Assembly: GCA_963824705.1 (NCBI GenBank)
Contig: CAWGQE010000003.1
Location: 620,001 to 684,000 of the forward strand
Direction of reading: 5' to 3'
Source: VRUE01 sp963824705
GTDB lineage: Bacteria > Actinomycetota > Thermoleophilia > Solirubrobacterales > 70-9
DNA length: 64,000 nt
Shown here: one piece after another, positions 24,167 through 33,267 of the stretch
Position numbering within the stretch: position 1 is the stretch's first letter
How the letters are laid out: every line of letters begins with the position of its first letter
Notes under the pieces: model-generated
The model's input: the letters and a program-made list of their open reading frames with translations, nothing else
Databases searched by the model: none
Told to the model about the DNA's origin: nothing
Position numbers and translations under genes: made by a program

Positions 24167-25532
24167 AGGCGCCGAGATCTCGGTGGACGTCGCCGTCGTC
24201 GGAGCCGGTCTTTCCGGGTTGCGGGCGGCGCGAGCGCTTGCCGATGCCGGTCGTGAGGTGGTCGTGCTCGAGGCACGCGACCGGGTCGGAGGGCGACTGC
24301 TGAACGCGACCCTGGGGAACGGGGTGACGGTCGACGTCGGCGGTCAGTGGGTCGGCTCGGACCACATCCGGGTGCAGCGGCTCGCCGGTGAGCTCGGGGT
24401 CGAGATCTTCGCCCAGCATGGCGCCGGACGGAACCTGCTCGACGTCGGCGGCAAGCGCCGCCGCTACCGTGGCACGATCCCGCGCCTCGGTCCGCGCGTT
24501 CTCTGGGACGTCTTCGTCGCTCGTCGCCGCATCGATCGCCTGGCGCAGAGCGTCGGCGTCGAGGCGCCCTGGGCAGCCGGGGGCGCGGCGGCGCTCGACC
24601 GCGAAACGCTCGCCGAGTGGTGCGAGCGCAACGTGCGCACCGCGATCGCCCGCGAGCTGATCGGCCTCGCCGGGCGCACGGTGTGGGGGACCGGGCCCGA
24701 GGAGATCTCGATGCTTCATGCCGCCTTCTACGTCGCCTCCGCGGGCAGCTTCGACAAGCTGATCGACACCGAGGGCGGCGCCCAGCAGGACCGCCTCGAT
24801 GGGGGCGCGCAGTTGCTGCCGCTCGGGCTCGGCGAGTCGCTCGGCGAGCGGGTGCGGCTTGGCGCGCCGGTTGGGCGGATCTCCCGGGGCGAGGACGGCG
24901 TTCGCATCGAGGCGAACGGGCTCGCGGTCGTGGCGGCGCGGGCAATCGTCGCCCTGCCGCCCGCGGTCGCGAGGCGAATCGAGTTCGACCCACCTCTGCC
25001 GGAAAAGCGCCGCCGGCTCGGCGAGCTGCTGTTGCCTGGTGCCCTCACCAAGTGCATGGCTCTCTACGAGGAGCCGTTCTGGCGTGGCGATGGGTTCAGC
25101 GGCGAGTCGGTCACTGACGCCGGCCCGGTCACCCTCACCTTCGACAGCTCGCCCCGCGACGGCTCGAGCGGTGTATTGCTGGGCTTTGTCGGCGGCCCGG
25201 AGGCACGCGAGCTGGCGGCGATGCCGGTTGCAGAGCGCCGCGCCGTCGTCCTCGCCTGCTTCGAACGACTCTACGGCCCGCGCGCCGCGCGGCCGTCGGA
25301 CTACGCCGAACAGGCCTGGAGCGAAGAGGAGTGGTCCGGCGGTGGACCGACCTCGAACTTCGGCCCTGGAGGCTGGACCTCCTGCGGGCCGACCCTCCGC
25401 GAACCGGTTGGCCGCGTCCACTGGGCCGGCACCGAGACCGCCACGGTGTGGAGTGGATACATGGAGGGCGCGCTTCAGGCGGGCGAGCGCGTCGCCGCCG
25501 AGGTGGTGGAAGGCGGCCGCGCCGTGGGTTAG
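24159..25532 (+). CDS. Flavin monoamine oxidase family protein
   Basis: A 457-residue FAD amine oxidase. The N-terminal dinucleotide motif VAVVGAGLSGLRAARAL is at residues ~11-27, followed by VVLEARDRVGGR. The C-terminal FAD signature HWAGTETATVWSGYMEGAL lies about 25 residues from the end. It would oxidise an amine to imine/aldehyde with release of H2O2. It begins inside the YdeI gene (8-base overlap). Substrate unknown; no transporter or aldehyde dehydrogenase lies next to it. Confidence 0.9.
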   Translation: MAEGAEISVDVAVVGAGLSGLRAARALADAGREVVVLEARDRVGGRLLNATLGNGVTVDVGGQWVGSDHIRVQRLAGELGVEIFAQHGAGRNLLDVGGKRRRYRGTIPRLGPRVLWDVFVARRRIDRLAQSVGVEAPWAAGGAAALDRETLAEWCERNVRTAIARELIGLAGRTVWGTGPEEISMLHAAFYVASAGSFDKLIDTEGGAQQDRLDGGAQLLPLGLGESLGERVRLGAPVGRISRGEDGVRIEANGLAVVAARAIVALPPAVARRIEFDPPLPEKRRRLGELLLPGALTKCMALYEEPFWRGDGFSGESVTDAGPVTLTFDSSPRDGSSGVLLGFVGGPEARELAAMPVAERRAVVLACFERLYGPRAARPSDYAEQAWSEEEWSGGGPTSNFGPGGWTSCGPTLREPVGRVHWAGTETATVWSGYMEGALQAGERVAAEVVEGGRAVG

Positions 25533-25579
25533 GGTCGCTTGACCCCTGTCTCTTCCTCCACCAGAACGGAGCCCCCTGC

Positions 25580-26080
25580 ATGGCCTATGAGATGAAGATC
25601 CGCGGCACTGAGGATGAGGTGAAGATCCGCAGTCCATGGGCCGCCGCCCTGCTGCCGATCATCACCCTCGGCATCTACCACCTCGTCTGGTGGTACCGGA
25701 TCAACCGCGAGCTGCGCGACTACGGCAAGGCCAAAGGCTATGACCTCGGCCAGAACCCGACCAACTCGCTGCTGGCGCTCTTTCCCGGCGGGATCATCAT
25801 CGTCCCGGCCCTGATCACCTACTGGCGCGGCACCAAGCGCGTCATGGGCGCCTCGAAGCTGGGTGGCAAGGAGCCGCTCAACGGCTGGATCGCGATCATC
25901 CTCTACCTGCTGCTCTCGCCCGCGTTCTGGGCCTACATCCAGGTCTCGCTCAACGATCTCTGGAAGCAGGAGGCCGAAGCGCTGCCTGGCCAGGAGCCGC
26001 CGGCGGACTCGGACCTGAATCCCCAGCCGCTGCCGCCCGAACCGCCGCCACCGGAGACCCCCGCGCCTCCCACCGCCTGA
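25580..26080 (+). CDS. DUF4234 domain membrane protein
   Basis: A 166-residue protein. The DUF4234 core (SPWAAALLPIITLGIYHLVWWYRIN, with later LIPG/ALITYWRG and a third helix WIAIILYLLLSPAFWAY) gives three predicted membrane helices within residues 15-125. The tail of ~40 residues is Pro/Glu rich and probably cytoplasmic. Function of DUF4234 is unknown. ATG 25580 is chosen at the natural domain start; the upstream open frame is the antisense-like shadow of the amine oxidase. It precedes a GC hairpin and rlmN. Confidence 0.85.
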   Translation: MAYEMKIRGTEDEVKIRSPWAAALLPIITLGIYHLVWWYRINRELRDYGKAKGYDLGQNPTNSLLALFPGGIIIVPALITYWRGTKRVMGASKLGGKEPLNGWIAIILYLLLSPAFWAYIQVSLNDLWKQEAEALPGQEPPADSDLNPQPLPPEPPPPETPAPPTA

Positions 26081-26086
26081 GAAAAA

Positions 26087-26111
26087 CCCGGCGAGCCCTA
26101 CACTCGCCGGG
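26087..26111 (-). terminator. 9-bp hairpin with a minus-strand T-run, directly before rlmN
   Basis: CCCGGCGAG (26087-26095) pairs perfectly with 26103-26111 around a seven-base loop. Read on the minus strand it is followed by TTTTTC, a textbook intrinsic terminator, although no minus-strand gene lies upstream. The loop and right arm contain the TACACT box of rlmN. Confidence 0.5.
26099..26104 (+). promoter_or_regulatory. Putative leaderless -10 box of rlmN
   Basis: TACACT lies nine bases before ATG 26114, inside the hairpin, with no Shine-Dalgarno sequence. Confidence 0.4.
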
Positions 26112-26113
26112 AT

Positions 26114-27112
<999 letters not shown>

Positions 27113-27122
27113 GATCGGGATA

Positions 27123-28556
27123 ATGCCGACCCAGTCCGCCGCACCCGTCGCGAAGCCGCCGCAGATGTCCGCAAATCCGCTGCGTCGGATCGCCGGCGAT
27201 GTGCGATCCGAGTGGCATGGGAGGGGGAAATTCCCGCCTGGCCTGAACGACGTCAGCGTGTCCCGCACTCACCAGATGGCACACGATCCGCTGCCCATCC
27301 TGCTCTCGGCCTACGAAGAGTTCGGTCCGATCTTCAGCCTTCGCCTCTTCTACGTTCGGACGATCTTCATGCTCGGACCGGAGGCGAACCACTTTGTGAC
27401 CGTCGCCCATCCGGAGAACTTCCACTGGCGCGAGTCGAGCTTCGGCGACCTGATTCCACTGCTCGGCGACGGTCTGCTGACGATCGACGAGGACTACCAC
27501 GACCGCGCCCGGGCGATCATGATGCCCGCCTTTCATCGCGAGCAGGTTTCCGCCGCGGTCGAGGCGATGGAGACGGAGGCGACTGCGGCGATCGCGACGC
27601 TCCAGCCGGGCGAAGTCGTCGACGTCTACGACTGGATGCGCAATCTGGCGATGCGGATCGCGATGAGGGCCCTGCTCGGCCTCGATCCCGACGAGGCGGG
27701 CAAAGGCGCCGCCGCCGCCGAGCATTTCGAGCGCGCCCTCAGCTTCTACGGCACCGACTTCCCGCTGCGGTTCTTGCGCGGCCCGGGGTCGCCCTGGAGC
27801 AAGTTGAGTGCTTCTCGAGCTGTTCTCGACGAGGTGGTCTTCGGTGAGATCTCACGCCGCAGGGCAGCCTCCAGCGAAGGGGGACGCGACATCCTCAGCC
27901 TGCTGATCGGCGCGCGCGGGGAGAACGGCGAGGCGTTCACCGACCGCGAGGTCCGGGATCAGGTGATGACCCTGATATTCGCCGGACACGACACCTCCAC
28001 CTCGACCCTGACCTTCATGATGCACGAGCTGGCCCGCCATCCGGACGTGGTCGAGCGGCTCTGCGAGGAGCAGGACCGGGTGCTGGGTGGCGAGACTCCC
28101 AGCGTTGACCAGCTCGAGCGTGAGATGCCCTACCTCGACATGGTCCTCGATGAGGTGTTGCGCCTCTACCCGCCGGCCTGGATCGGCCCGCGCCGATCCG
28201 TGCGTGAGTTCGATTTCGGCGGCTGCACGGTCCCACGCGGCGCCTACGTCAACTACTGCTCCTGGGCCAGCCATCGCATCCCCGAGGTCTTCCCCGACCC
28301 CGAGGCCTTCATCCCCGAGCGCTTCACCCGCGAGCACAAGGCGGCGCTGCCGCGCGGCGCCTACATCCCCTTCGGCGGCGGCCAGCGGATCTGCATCGGT
28401 AAGCGCTTTGGCCAGACCGAGGTGAAGCTGGTGGCGACGATGCTGTTGCAGCGGCTGCGCCTCGATGCGCTGCCCGGCCGCACGATGACCGTGCGGCAGA
28501 TGCCGACCCTCTCGCCCAAGGGTGGCCTTGAGATGCGGGTACTCTCCCGCGCTTGA
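27123..28556 (+). CDS. Cytochrome P450
   Basis: A complete 477-residue P450. The I-helix oxygen-activation motif FAGHDTSTSTL, the K-helix E-x-x-R (DEVLRLYPP), the meander ending PERFTREH, and the heme loop FGGGQRICIG with C424 are all present. The architecture resembles class II/fatty-acid or terpene-type P450s such as CYP102/CYP4-like proteins, but the substrate cannot be assigned. No ferredoxin gene is adjacent. The stop overlaps the TTG start of the phosphoesterase (TTGA), so the two are coupled. A longer in-frame upstream extension overlaps rlmN and is rejected. Confidence 0.94.
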   Translation: MPTQSAAPVAKPPQMSANPLRRIAGDVRSEWHGRGKFPPGLNDVSVSRTHQMAHDPLPILLSAYEEFGPIFSLRLFYVRTIFMLGPEANHFVTVAHPENFHWRESSFGDLIPLLGDGLLTIDEDYHDRARAIMMPAFHREQVSAAVEAMETEATAAIATLQPGEVVDVYDWMRNLAMRIAMRALLGLDPDEAGKGAAAAEHFERALSFYGTDFPLRFLRGPGSPWSKLSASRAVLDEVVFGEISRRRAASSEGGRDILSLLIGARGENGEAFTDREVRDQVMTLIFAGHDTSTSTLTFMMHELARHPDVVERLCEEQDRVLGGETPSVDQLEREMPYLDMVLDEVLRLYPPAWIGPRRSVREFDFGGCTVPRGAYVNYCSWASHRIPEVFPDPEAFIPERFTREHKAALPRGAYIPFGGGQRICIGKRFGQTEVKLVATMLLQRLRLDALPGRTMTVRQMPTLSPKGGLEMRVLSRA

Positions 28557-29704
28557 GCGCGGCGCTGGTCATCTCCGACACCCACTTCGGCGCTTGGACC
28601 GGACGCGACCTGCTGCGCGAGGAGTTCTTCCTCGAAAGGCTGGCGCCGCAGCTGGATGGGATCGACGAGCTGATCTTCCTCGGCGACCTCTTCGACTTCC
28701 TCTTTGGCTCGGTCGGGGGCGCGGTCGACGCCTCCGACGGGCTGCTGCGGTTGATCGCCGAGAAGCTGCCCGGCAAGCGACTCGTCTTCCTCGCCGGCAA
28801 CCACGACCACCACCTCGTCCATCGCGACGCCGAGAACCGGCTCGAGGCGCAGCTCGCCGCCGGCTTCTCGCCGCCCGATCTCGCCGAGGCCCACCGTCTC
28901 TCCACCGACGATGAGGCAAAGTCCGGGCCCGGCTTCTTCCGCTCCTTCCTCACCCGGCGCCTGCCGGGGGTCGAAGTTGAGATCGCCTACCCGACCTACA
29001 GCTTCGCCGGCGTCCTCTGCACCCATGGCCACTACCTCGATCCGCACGCACGCCTCGCCGGCTCGCGCGGCGACCGCCTGCTGACCCGGACGCTGTGGGG
29101 GATCGCCACCGGCGGCCCGGAGCAGCCGAAGACGATCGAGGACTACGAGTCGGTGATCACCCTGCTCACCGAGTGGCTCTACATCGCCGCCCAGATGCCG
29201 CATGGCACCCATGCCCAGCAGAATGTCTTCCGCGCCGCCGAGCGGGCAGGGCGGATCGAGTACGCCCTGAGATTGCCGCAGCGCGGTCTGCAACGCCTCC
29301 GCCGCGAGCAGCCTGTCCCCGAGGAGCCCCAGGCGCGTCCTGTCTTTCCGGCTGCCAGCGTCGTCTCGCCCAGCGACCCCTCCGAGCACGCGCTGGAGGC
29401 CTTCGCCCAGGTGGTCGCGAACCTCGGTTGGGGCGAGGAGAGCGACAAGATCGTCTTCGCCCACACCCACCAGCCGCTCGCCTGCGTCGAGTCCAGCGGC
29501 GACTCGCGCACCCGCTACTGGAACACCGGCTCCTGGATCTACGAGCCGGACCTCGGCTCGCGCCAGGCCTACGCGCGTTACCTGCGCCACGCCTGGCCGG
29601 GCACCGCGGTGGCGATCGACGACGGGGAGCCGGAGCCTCGCCTGCTCGAGCTCCTGGCCGACCTCAACCCATTGCACGGCGGGCCGGGCCTGCCCGCCGC
29701 ATGA
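28553..29704 (+). CDS. Calcineurin-like metallophosphoesterase
   Basis: A 383-residue phosphoesterase. The two-metal motifs are in order: D-x-H (SDTHFG, residues ~8-11), GDLFDF (~45), GNHDHH (~84), a histidine in THGHYLDPH (~160) and HTHQP (~305). It loosely resembles LpxH-type UDP-diacylglucosamine hydrolases, but this lineage lacks a typical lipid A pathway, so the substrate is open. TTG 28553 overlaps the P450 stop and the gene end overlaps the next small gene by ATGA. The three genes form a coupled unit. Confidence 0.88.
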   Translation: MSAALVISDTHFGAWTGRDLLREEFFLERLAPQLDGIDELIFLGDLFDFLFGSVGGAVDASDGLLRLIAEKLPGKRLVFLAGNHDHHLVHRDAENRLEAQLAAGFSPPDLAEAHRLSTDDEAKSGPGFFRSFLTRRLPGVEVEIAYPTYSFAGVLCTHGHYLDPHARLAGSRGDRLLTRTLWGIATGGPEQPKTIEDYESVITLLTEWLYIAAQMPHGTHAQQNVFRAAERAGRIEYALRLPQRGLQRLRREQPVPEEPQARPVFPAASVVSPSDPSEHALEAFAQVVANLGWGEESDKIVFAHTHQPLACVESSGDSRTRYWNTGSWIYEPDLGSRQAYARYLRHAWPGTAVAIDDGEPEPRLLELLADLNPLHGGPGLPAA

Positions 29705-29826
29705 TCCCGCTCGCAAGCGAGGCCTGGCCCGCTGTCTTCGGCGGCCTGATCCCGATCGTCGGTCTCGTCGCCATCGGCTGGCTGATTGTCCGCGCGGTGC
29801 GCGACAACGACGAAAGCGACGAGTAG
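29701..29826 (+). CDS. 41-residue single-pass membrane peptide
   Basis: A small frame from ATG 29701, overlapping the phosphoesterase stop as ATGA, so coupled translation is likely. A hydrophobic helix (FGGLIPIVGLVAIGWLIVRA, residues ~13-32) is followed by an acidic tail DNDESDE. It may anchor or accompany the phosphoesterase at the membrane, which is inference from coupling only. No family recognised. Confidence 0.6.
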   Translation: MIPLASEAWPAVFGGLIPIVGLVAIGWLIVRAVRDNDESDE

Positions 29827-29836
29827 GGCGCAGGCC

Positions 29837-31984
29837 CTACTTGATGAAGAGCATCTCCTCGTACTTGGGCAGCGGCCAGAGGTCGTCGGCGACGACCTTC
29901 TCCAGCTTGTCGGCGGCCTCGCGCACCTCGTCCATCGCGGCGAGCTGCTTGTCGCGGGCGTGGATCGCCATCTCGAGGCCCTCCAAGCCGGGGTCGGCGT
30001 TGGCCTCCTCCAGCTTGGCCAGTGACCTGCCCAGCGCTTCGAGGGTCTCCCTGACCTCGGCCGCGACGCCGTCGGCGACGCCCGACTCCTTGATCAGCGC
30101 CATGTAGCGCAGCGCCGCCGGCAGGATCATCGTCTTGGCGATCGAGTGCGTGGTCTCCGCCTCGATGTTGGCGCGGAGCCAGTACTGCTCGACCCAGACC
30201 TCGTAGCGTGACTCGAGCTCGCGCTTGGAGAGCACGTCGTAGTTTTCGAAGGCGGCGACGGTCTGGTCGCTGATCACCTCGGGCAGGGCCTCCGGCGTCG
30301 TGCGCAGATTCTTCAGCCCGCGCCGCTCGGCCTCCGCGTGCCACTCCTCGGCATAGTTGTCGCCACCGAAGCAGACCTCTTTATTGGCCGCGTAGGAGTC
30401 CTTGACGATCGCGATCACGGCCTCCGGCATCGCCGTGCCGCCGGAGATCTTCTCCTCCAGCTTTGCGGCGAGCTCATCGATCGCCTCGGCGGCGATCGTG
30501 TTGAGCACCGTGTTGGGGAAGGCCAGCGACATGCTCGACCCCAGCGCCCGGAACTCGAATTTGTTGCCGGTGAAGGCGAAGGGCGAGGTGCGGTTGCGGT
30601 CGCCGCCGTGCATCGGCAGTTTCGGCAGCACCGTCGCGCCCAGCTCGAGGAACGAGGCCGGCGTGTTGGGGTCGCCTTCCCCGGTTGCGATCGCCTCGAA
30701 GACCTTCTCCAACTCGCCGCCGAGGAAGATCGAGATGATCGCCGGCGGGGCCTCGTTGGCGCCGAGCCGGTGGTCCTGGCCGATGTTGGCAACCGAGGCT
30801 CGCAGCAGTCCCTGGTGCTTGTTCACGGCCTGGATCACGGCGGCGCAGAAGAAGAGGAAGTGGATGTTGTCGGCCGGCGTGTCGCCCGGATCGAGCAGGT
30901 TGGTGCCGGTGTCGGTCCCCATCGACCAGTTGTTGTGCTTGCCCGAGCCGTTGACGCCGGCGAAGGGCTTCTCGTGCAGTAGGCAGACCAGCCCATAGCG
31001 GCGGGCGACGCTTTCCAGCACCTGCATCATCAGCTGCTGGTGGTCGGAGCCGACGTTCGAGTTCTCGAACGTCGGGGCGATCTCGTACTGCGCCGGCGCG
31101 ACCTCGTTGTGGCGGGTCTTGACCGGGATGCCGAGCTTGCGCATCTCCAGCTCCGCCTCGAGCATGCAGGCGAGCACGCGCTCGGGGATCGAGCCGAAGT
31201 AGTGGTCGTCCAGCTCGTGCCCCTTGGGCGGCTTGGCGCCGAACAGCGTGCGGCCGGTGGAGATCAGGTCGGGACGCTCGAAGTAGTACTGCTCGTCGAT
31301 CAGGAAGTACTCCTGCTCGGCGCCGACGGTGGTGAAGACGCGTTGGCTCTCCTCGTCGCCGAGCAGCTTCAGAGCCTTGATCGCGGAGCGGGAGAGGGCG
31401 TCCATCGAGCGCAGCAGCGGGATCTTGCCGTCGAGCGCCTCGCCGGTCCAGGAGGCGAAGGCGGTCGGGATGCAGAGCAGGGCGCCGTTCGGGTTCTCGA
31501 GGATGAAGGCGGGGGAGGTCGGGTCCCAGGCGGTGTAGCCGCGCGCCTCGAAGGTGGCGCGGACGCCGCCGGTCGGGAAGGAGGATGCGTCGGGCTCGCC
31601 CTGGATCAGCTCCTTGCCGGAGAAGCCGGCAAGGACCGTGCCCTCCTCGCCCGGGTCGAAGAAGGAGTCGTGCTTCTCCGCGGTCGAGCCGGTCAGCGGC
31701 TGGAACATGTGGGTGAAGTGGGTGGCGCCGTTCTCCAGCGCCCACTCCTTCATCGCCTCGGCGACGGCGTCGGCGAGGCTCGGGTCGAGCGCCACGCCGT
31801 CGGCCAAGGCCGCCTGCAGCTTCTCGAAGACGTCGCCAGGCAGCCTTTCGCGCTGCACGGCGACCGAGAATACGTTGGCGCCGAAGGGGTCGTTCTCGGG
31901 CAGGGTCAGGTCGAGCGCGCCGAGTGCCTCCCCGTTGGAGCTCCACTGCGCGGCGGTCACGTTCTGCTGGCGGATACGAGTCAT
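29837..31984 (-). CDS. glnN: Glutamine synthetase type III
   Basis: A 715-residue GSIII that condenses glutamate and ammonia using ATP. Family marks are the long N-terminal domain (THMFQPLTGSTAEKHDSF), the PTGGVRATFEARGYTAWDP loop, EYFLID, the NEVAPAQYEIAP metal region, and the HEKPFAGVNGSGKHNNWS ATP/glutamate loop. It is far larger than GSI and is not adenylylated by GlnE in known cases. ATG 31984 is chosen; a longer frame to 32029 has no support. The gene is monocistronic, with a 16-bp palindrome (32100-32115) upstream. With amtB and PII nearby it suggests nitrogen-responsive use. Confidence 0.95.
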   Translation of the reverse strand: MTRIRQQNVTAAQWSSNGEALGALDLTLPENDPFGANVFSVAVQRERLPGDVFEKLQAALADGVALDPSLADAVAEAMKEWALENGATHFTHMFQPLTGSTAEKHDSFFDPGEEGTVLAGFSGKELIQGEPDASSFPTGGVRATFEARGYTAWDPTSPAFILENPNGALLCIPTAFASWTGEALDGKIPLLRSMDALSRSAIKALKLLGDEESQRVFTTVGAEQEYFLIDEQYYFERPDLISTGRTLFGAKPPKGHELDDHYFGSIPERVLACMLEAELEMRKLGIPVKTRHNEVAPAQYEIAPTFENSNVGSDHQQLMMQVLESVARRYGLVCLLHEKPFAGVNGSGKHNNWSMGTDTGTNLLDPGDTPADNIHFLFFCAAVIQAVNKHQGLLRASVANIGQDHRLGANEAPPAIISIFLGGELEKVFEAIATGEGDPNTPASFLELGATVLPKLPMHGGDRNRTSPFAFTGNKFEFRALGSSMSLAFPNTVLNTIAAEAIDELAAKLEEKISGGTAMPEAVIAIVKDSYAANKEVCFGGDNYAEEWHAEAERRGLKNLRTTPEALPEVISDQTVAAFENYDVLSKRELESRYEVWVEQYWLRANIEAETTHSIAKTMILPAALRYMALIKESGVADGVAAEVRETLEALGRSLAKLEEANADPGLEGLEMAIHARDKQLAAMDEVREAADKLEKVVADDLWPLPKYEEMLFIK

Positions 31985-32099
31985 CGCTGTGTCAGTCCCT
32001 CGCTTGCGGCGCACCCGTCTCGCGGGCACGTTCGGTTACCGGTCTAACTCCCTTAGTGAAGAGCCAAAGGAGCGTAATGGGACGACGCGCAAAATGCCT

Positions 32100-32115
32100 T
32101 TGTACCGCGGTACAA
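32100..32115. promoter_or_regulatory. Perfect 16-bp palindrome upstream of glnN (putative operator)
   Basis: TTGTACCGCGGTACAA is perfectly symmetric. It lies in the 184-base gap between corA and glnN, 116 bases before ATG 31984 and 54 bases after the corA stop. It is a plausible binding site for a dimeric repressor or activator controlling glnN. It is not the known GlnR a-b box type. Confidence 0.4.
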
Positions 32116-32168
32116 CGATCGTCGTGCGGCCTTGTCCATCGGTTGAGCCGAGGGGCGGCGGGGCGGAC

Positions 32169-33179
32169 TCAGCTCAGCGGGCGTCGCAGGGTGGCGATGA
32201 CCCGCTCGACCGCGTCCTGGTCGGGCTGCACCGGGGTGCCCCGACGCCGCACCGCGAACCAGGTCAGAGCAGTGGCCACGGCCGAGCCGCCGATGCCGAG
32301 TATCAGGAAGGCGGCCTCGGTGTTGATCCGGCCGACGAGCCAGGCGAAGTTCATGCCGAAGAAGCCGGTCAGGAAGGTCAGCGGCAGGAAGATCGTCGCC
32401 ACCACCGTCAACCAGTACATCGTCTCGTTCAGCCGCAGGTCCATGAGCTTCGCCATCGAGTCGGCGGCGGCATCGATCCCGTCGACCATCCGGTTGAGCT
32501 GCTCGTAGATGCGTTCGAAGTAGCGTTCGTTGTCGGACTCCAGCCCGTCGACCTGGCCGATCTCCTCGCCGATCCGCTCGAAGATCCCCCGCTGCGGACC
32601 TAGCTGGCGGCGCATCGTCGTCAGCCGCAGGCTGATCGCCCGCAGCGTCCCCATCCGCACCCGCGCGTTGCCGGCGTCGCCGGCGAGGATCTGCAGCCCC
32701 TCCAGCGCCAGCTCCGTGTTGTTGAGCGCGTCGAAGGCGGTCGCGACCATCGCGTCGAGGACCGCGTAGACGATGTACTGCTCGCTGCGGCCCTCCTCGC
32801 TATAGCCCGGCAAGATCTCCGGCAGGGAGACGCGCTCGCGGTGGGCGGTGAGCAGGTAGTCGCCGTGGACCAGCACGTTGACCTCGATCGCGCCGACACG
32901 GGGCGTGTCGTCGCCGTCATGGTGCTCGCTCTCCAGGTAGCAATGGAAGGGGAAGACGACGTGCTGGCCGTCGGCGTGGAAGCGGCGCGAGGGCGGCCCG
33001 CCGCGTTCGAATTCGAGCAGGGGACGGAGGGCGTCGGCCCCGATGCCGAGGGCCTCGTCCAGCTCCGCGGCCGGCAGATCGCTGACGCAGAGGTCGATCC
33101 AGAAGAAACGGCCCTGCTCGCGCAGCGAGGCGATCCGTTCGCGCTCACTTCCACTCAGGCCCTCGACGATCTCGCTCAT
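32169..33179 (-). CDS. corA: CorA-type magnesium/divalent cation transporter
   Basis: A 336-residue CorA-family channel. The N-terminal ~270 residues form the cytoplasmic alpha/beta domain and long helix. Two C-terminal membrane helices are joined by the signature GMN in FFGMNFAWLVG, the selectivity loop. The pore is expected to be pentameric. The loop after GMN reads FAWLVGRI rather than the classical MPE form, as in several actinobacterial CorA paralogs. ATG 33179 has TAGCCT nine bases upstream. Mg2+ is the default assignment; Co2+ or Zn2+ are possible. Confidence 0.9.
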   Translation of the reverse strand: MSEIVEGLSGSERERIASLREQGRFFWIDLCVSDLPAAELDEALGIGADALRPLLEFERGGPPSRRFHADGQHVVFPFHCYLESEHHDGDDTPRVGAIEVNVLVHGDYLLTAHRERVSLPEILPGYSEEGRSEQYIVYAVLDAMVATAFDALNNTELALEGLQILAGDAGNARVRMGTLRAISLRLTTMRRQLGPQRGIFERIGEEIGQVDGLESDNERYFERIYEQLNRMVDGIDAAADSMAKLMDLRLNETMYWLTVVATIFLPLTFLTGFFGMNFAWLVGRINTEAAFLILGIGGSAVATALTWFAVRRRGTPVQPDQDAVERVIATLRRPLS

Positions 33180-33188
33180 CGACGAACG

Positions 33189-33194
33189 AGGCTA
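33189..33194 (-). promoter_or_regulatory. Putative leaderless -10 box of corA
   Basis: TAGCCT on the minus strand, nine bases before ATG 33179, with no Shine-Dalgarno sequence. Confidence 0.45.
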
Positions 33195-33267
33195 GAGCGA
33201 GGCGTGGACGGGATCGAATAGCCTCCGCGTCCCGCATCCCAAGCCAGAATCCGGAGGACTTACCCGA

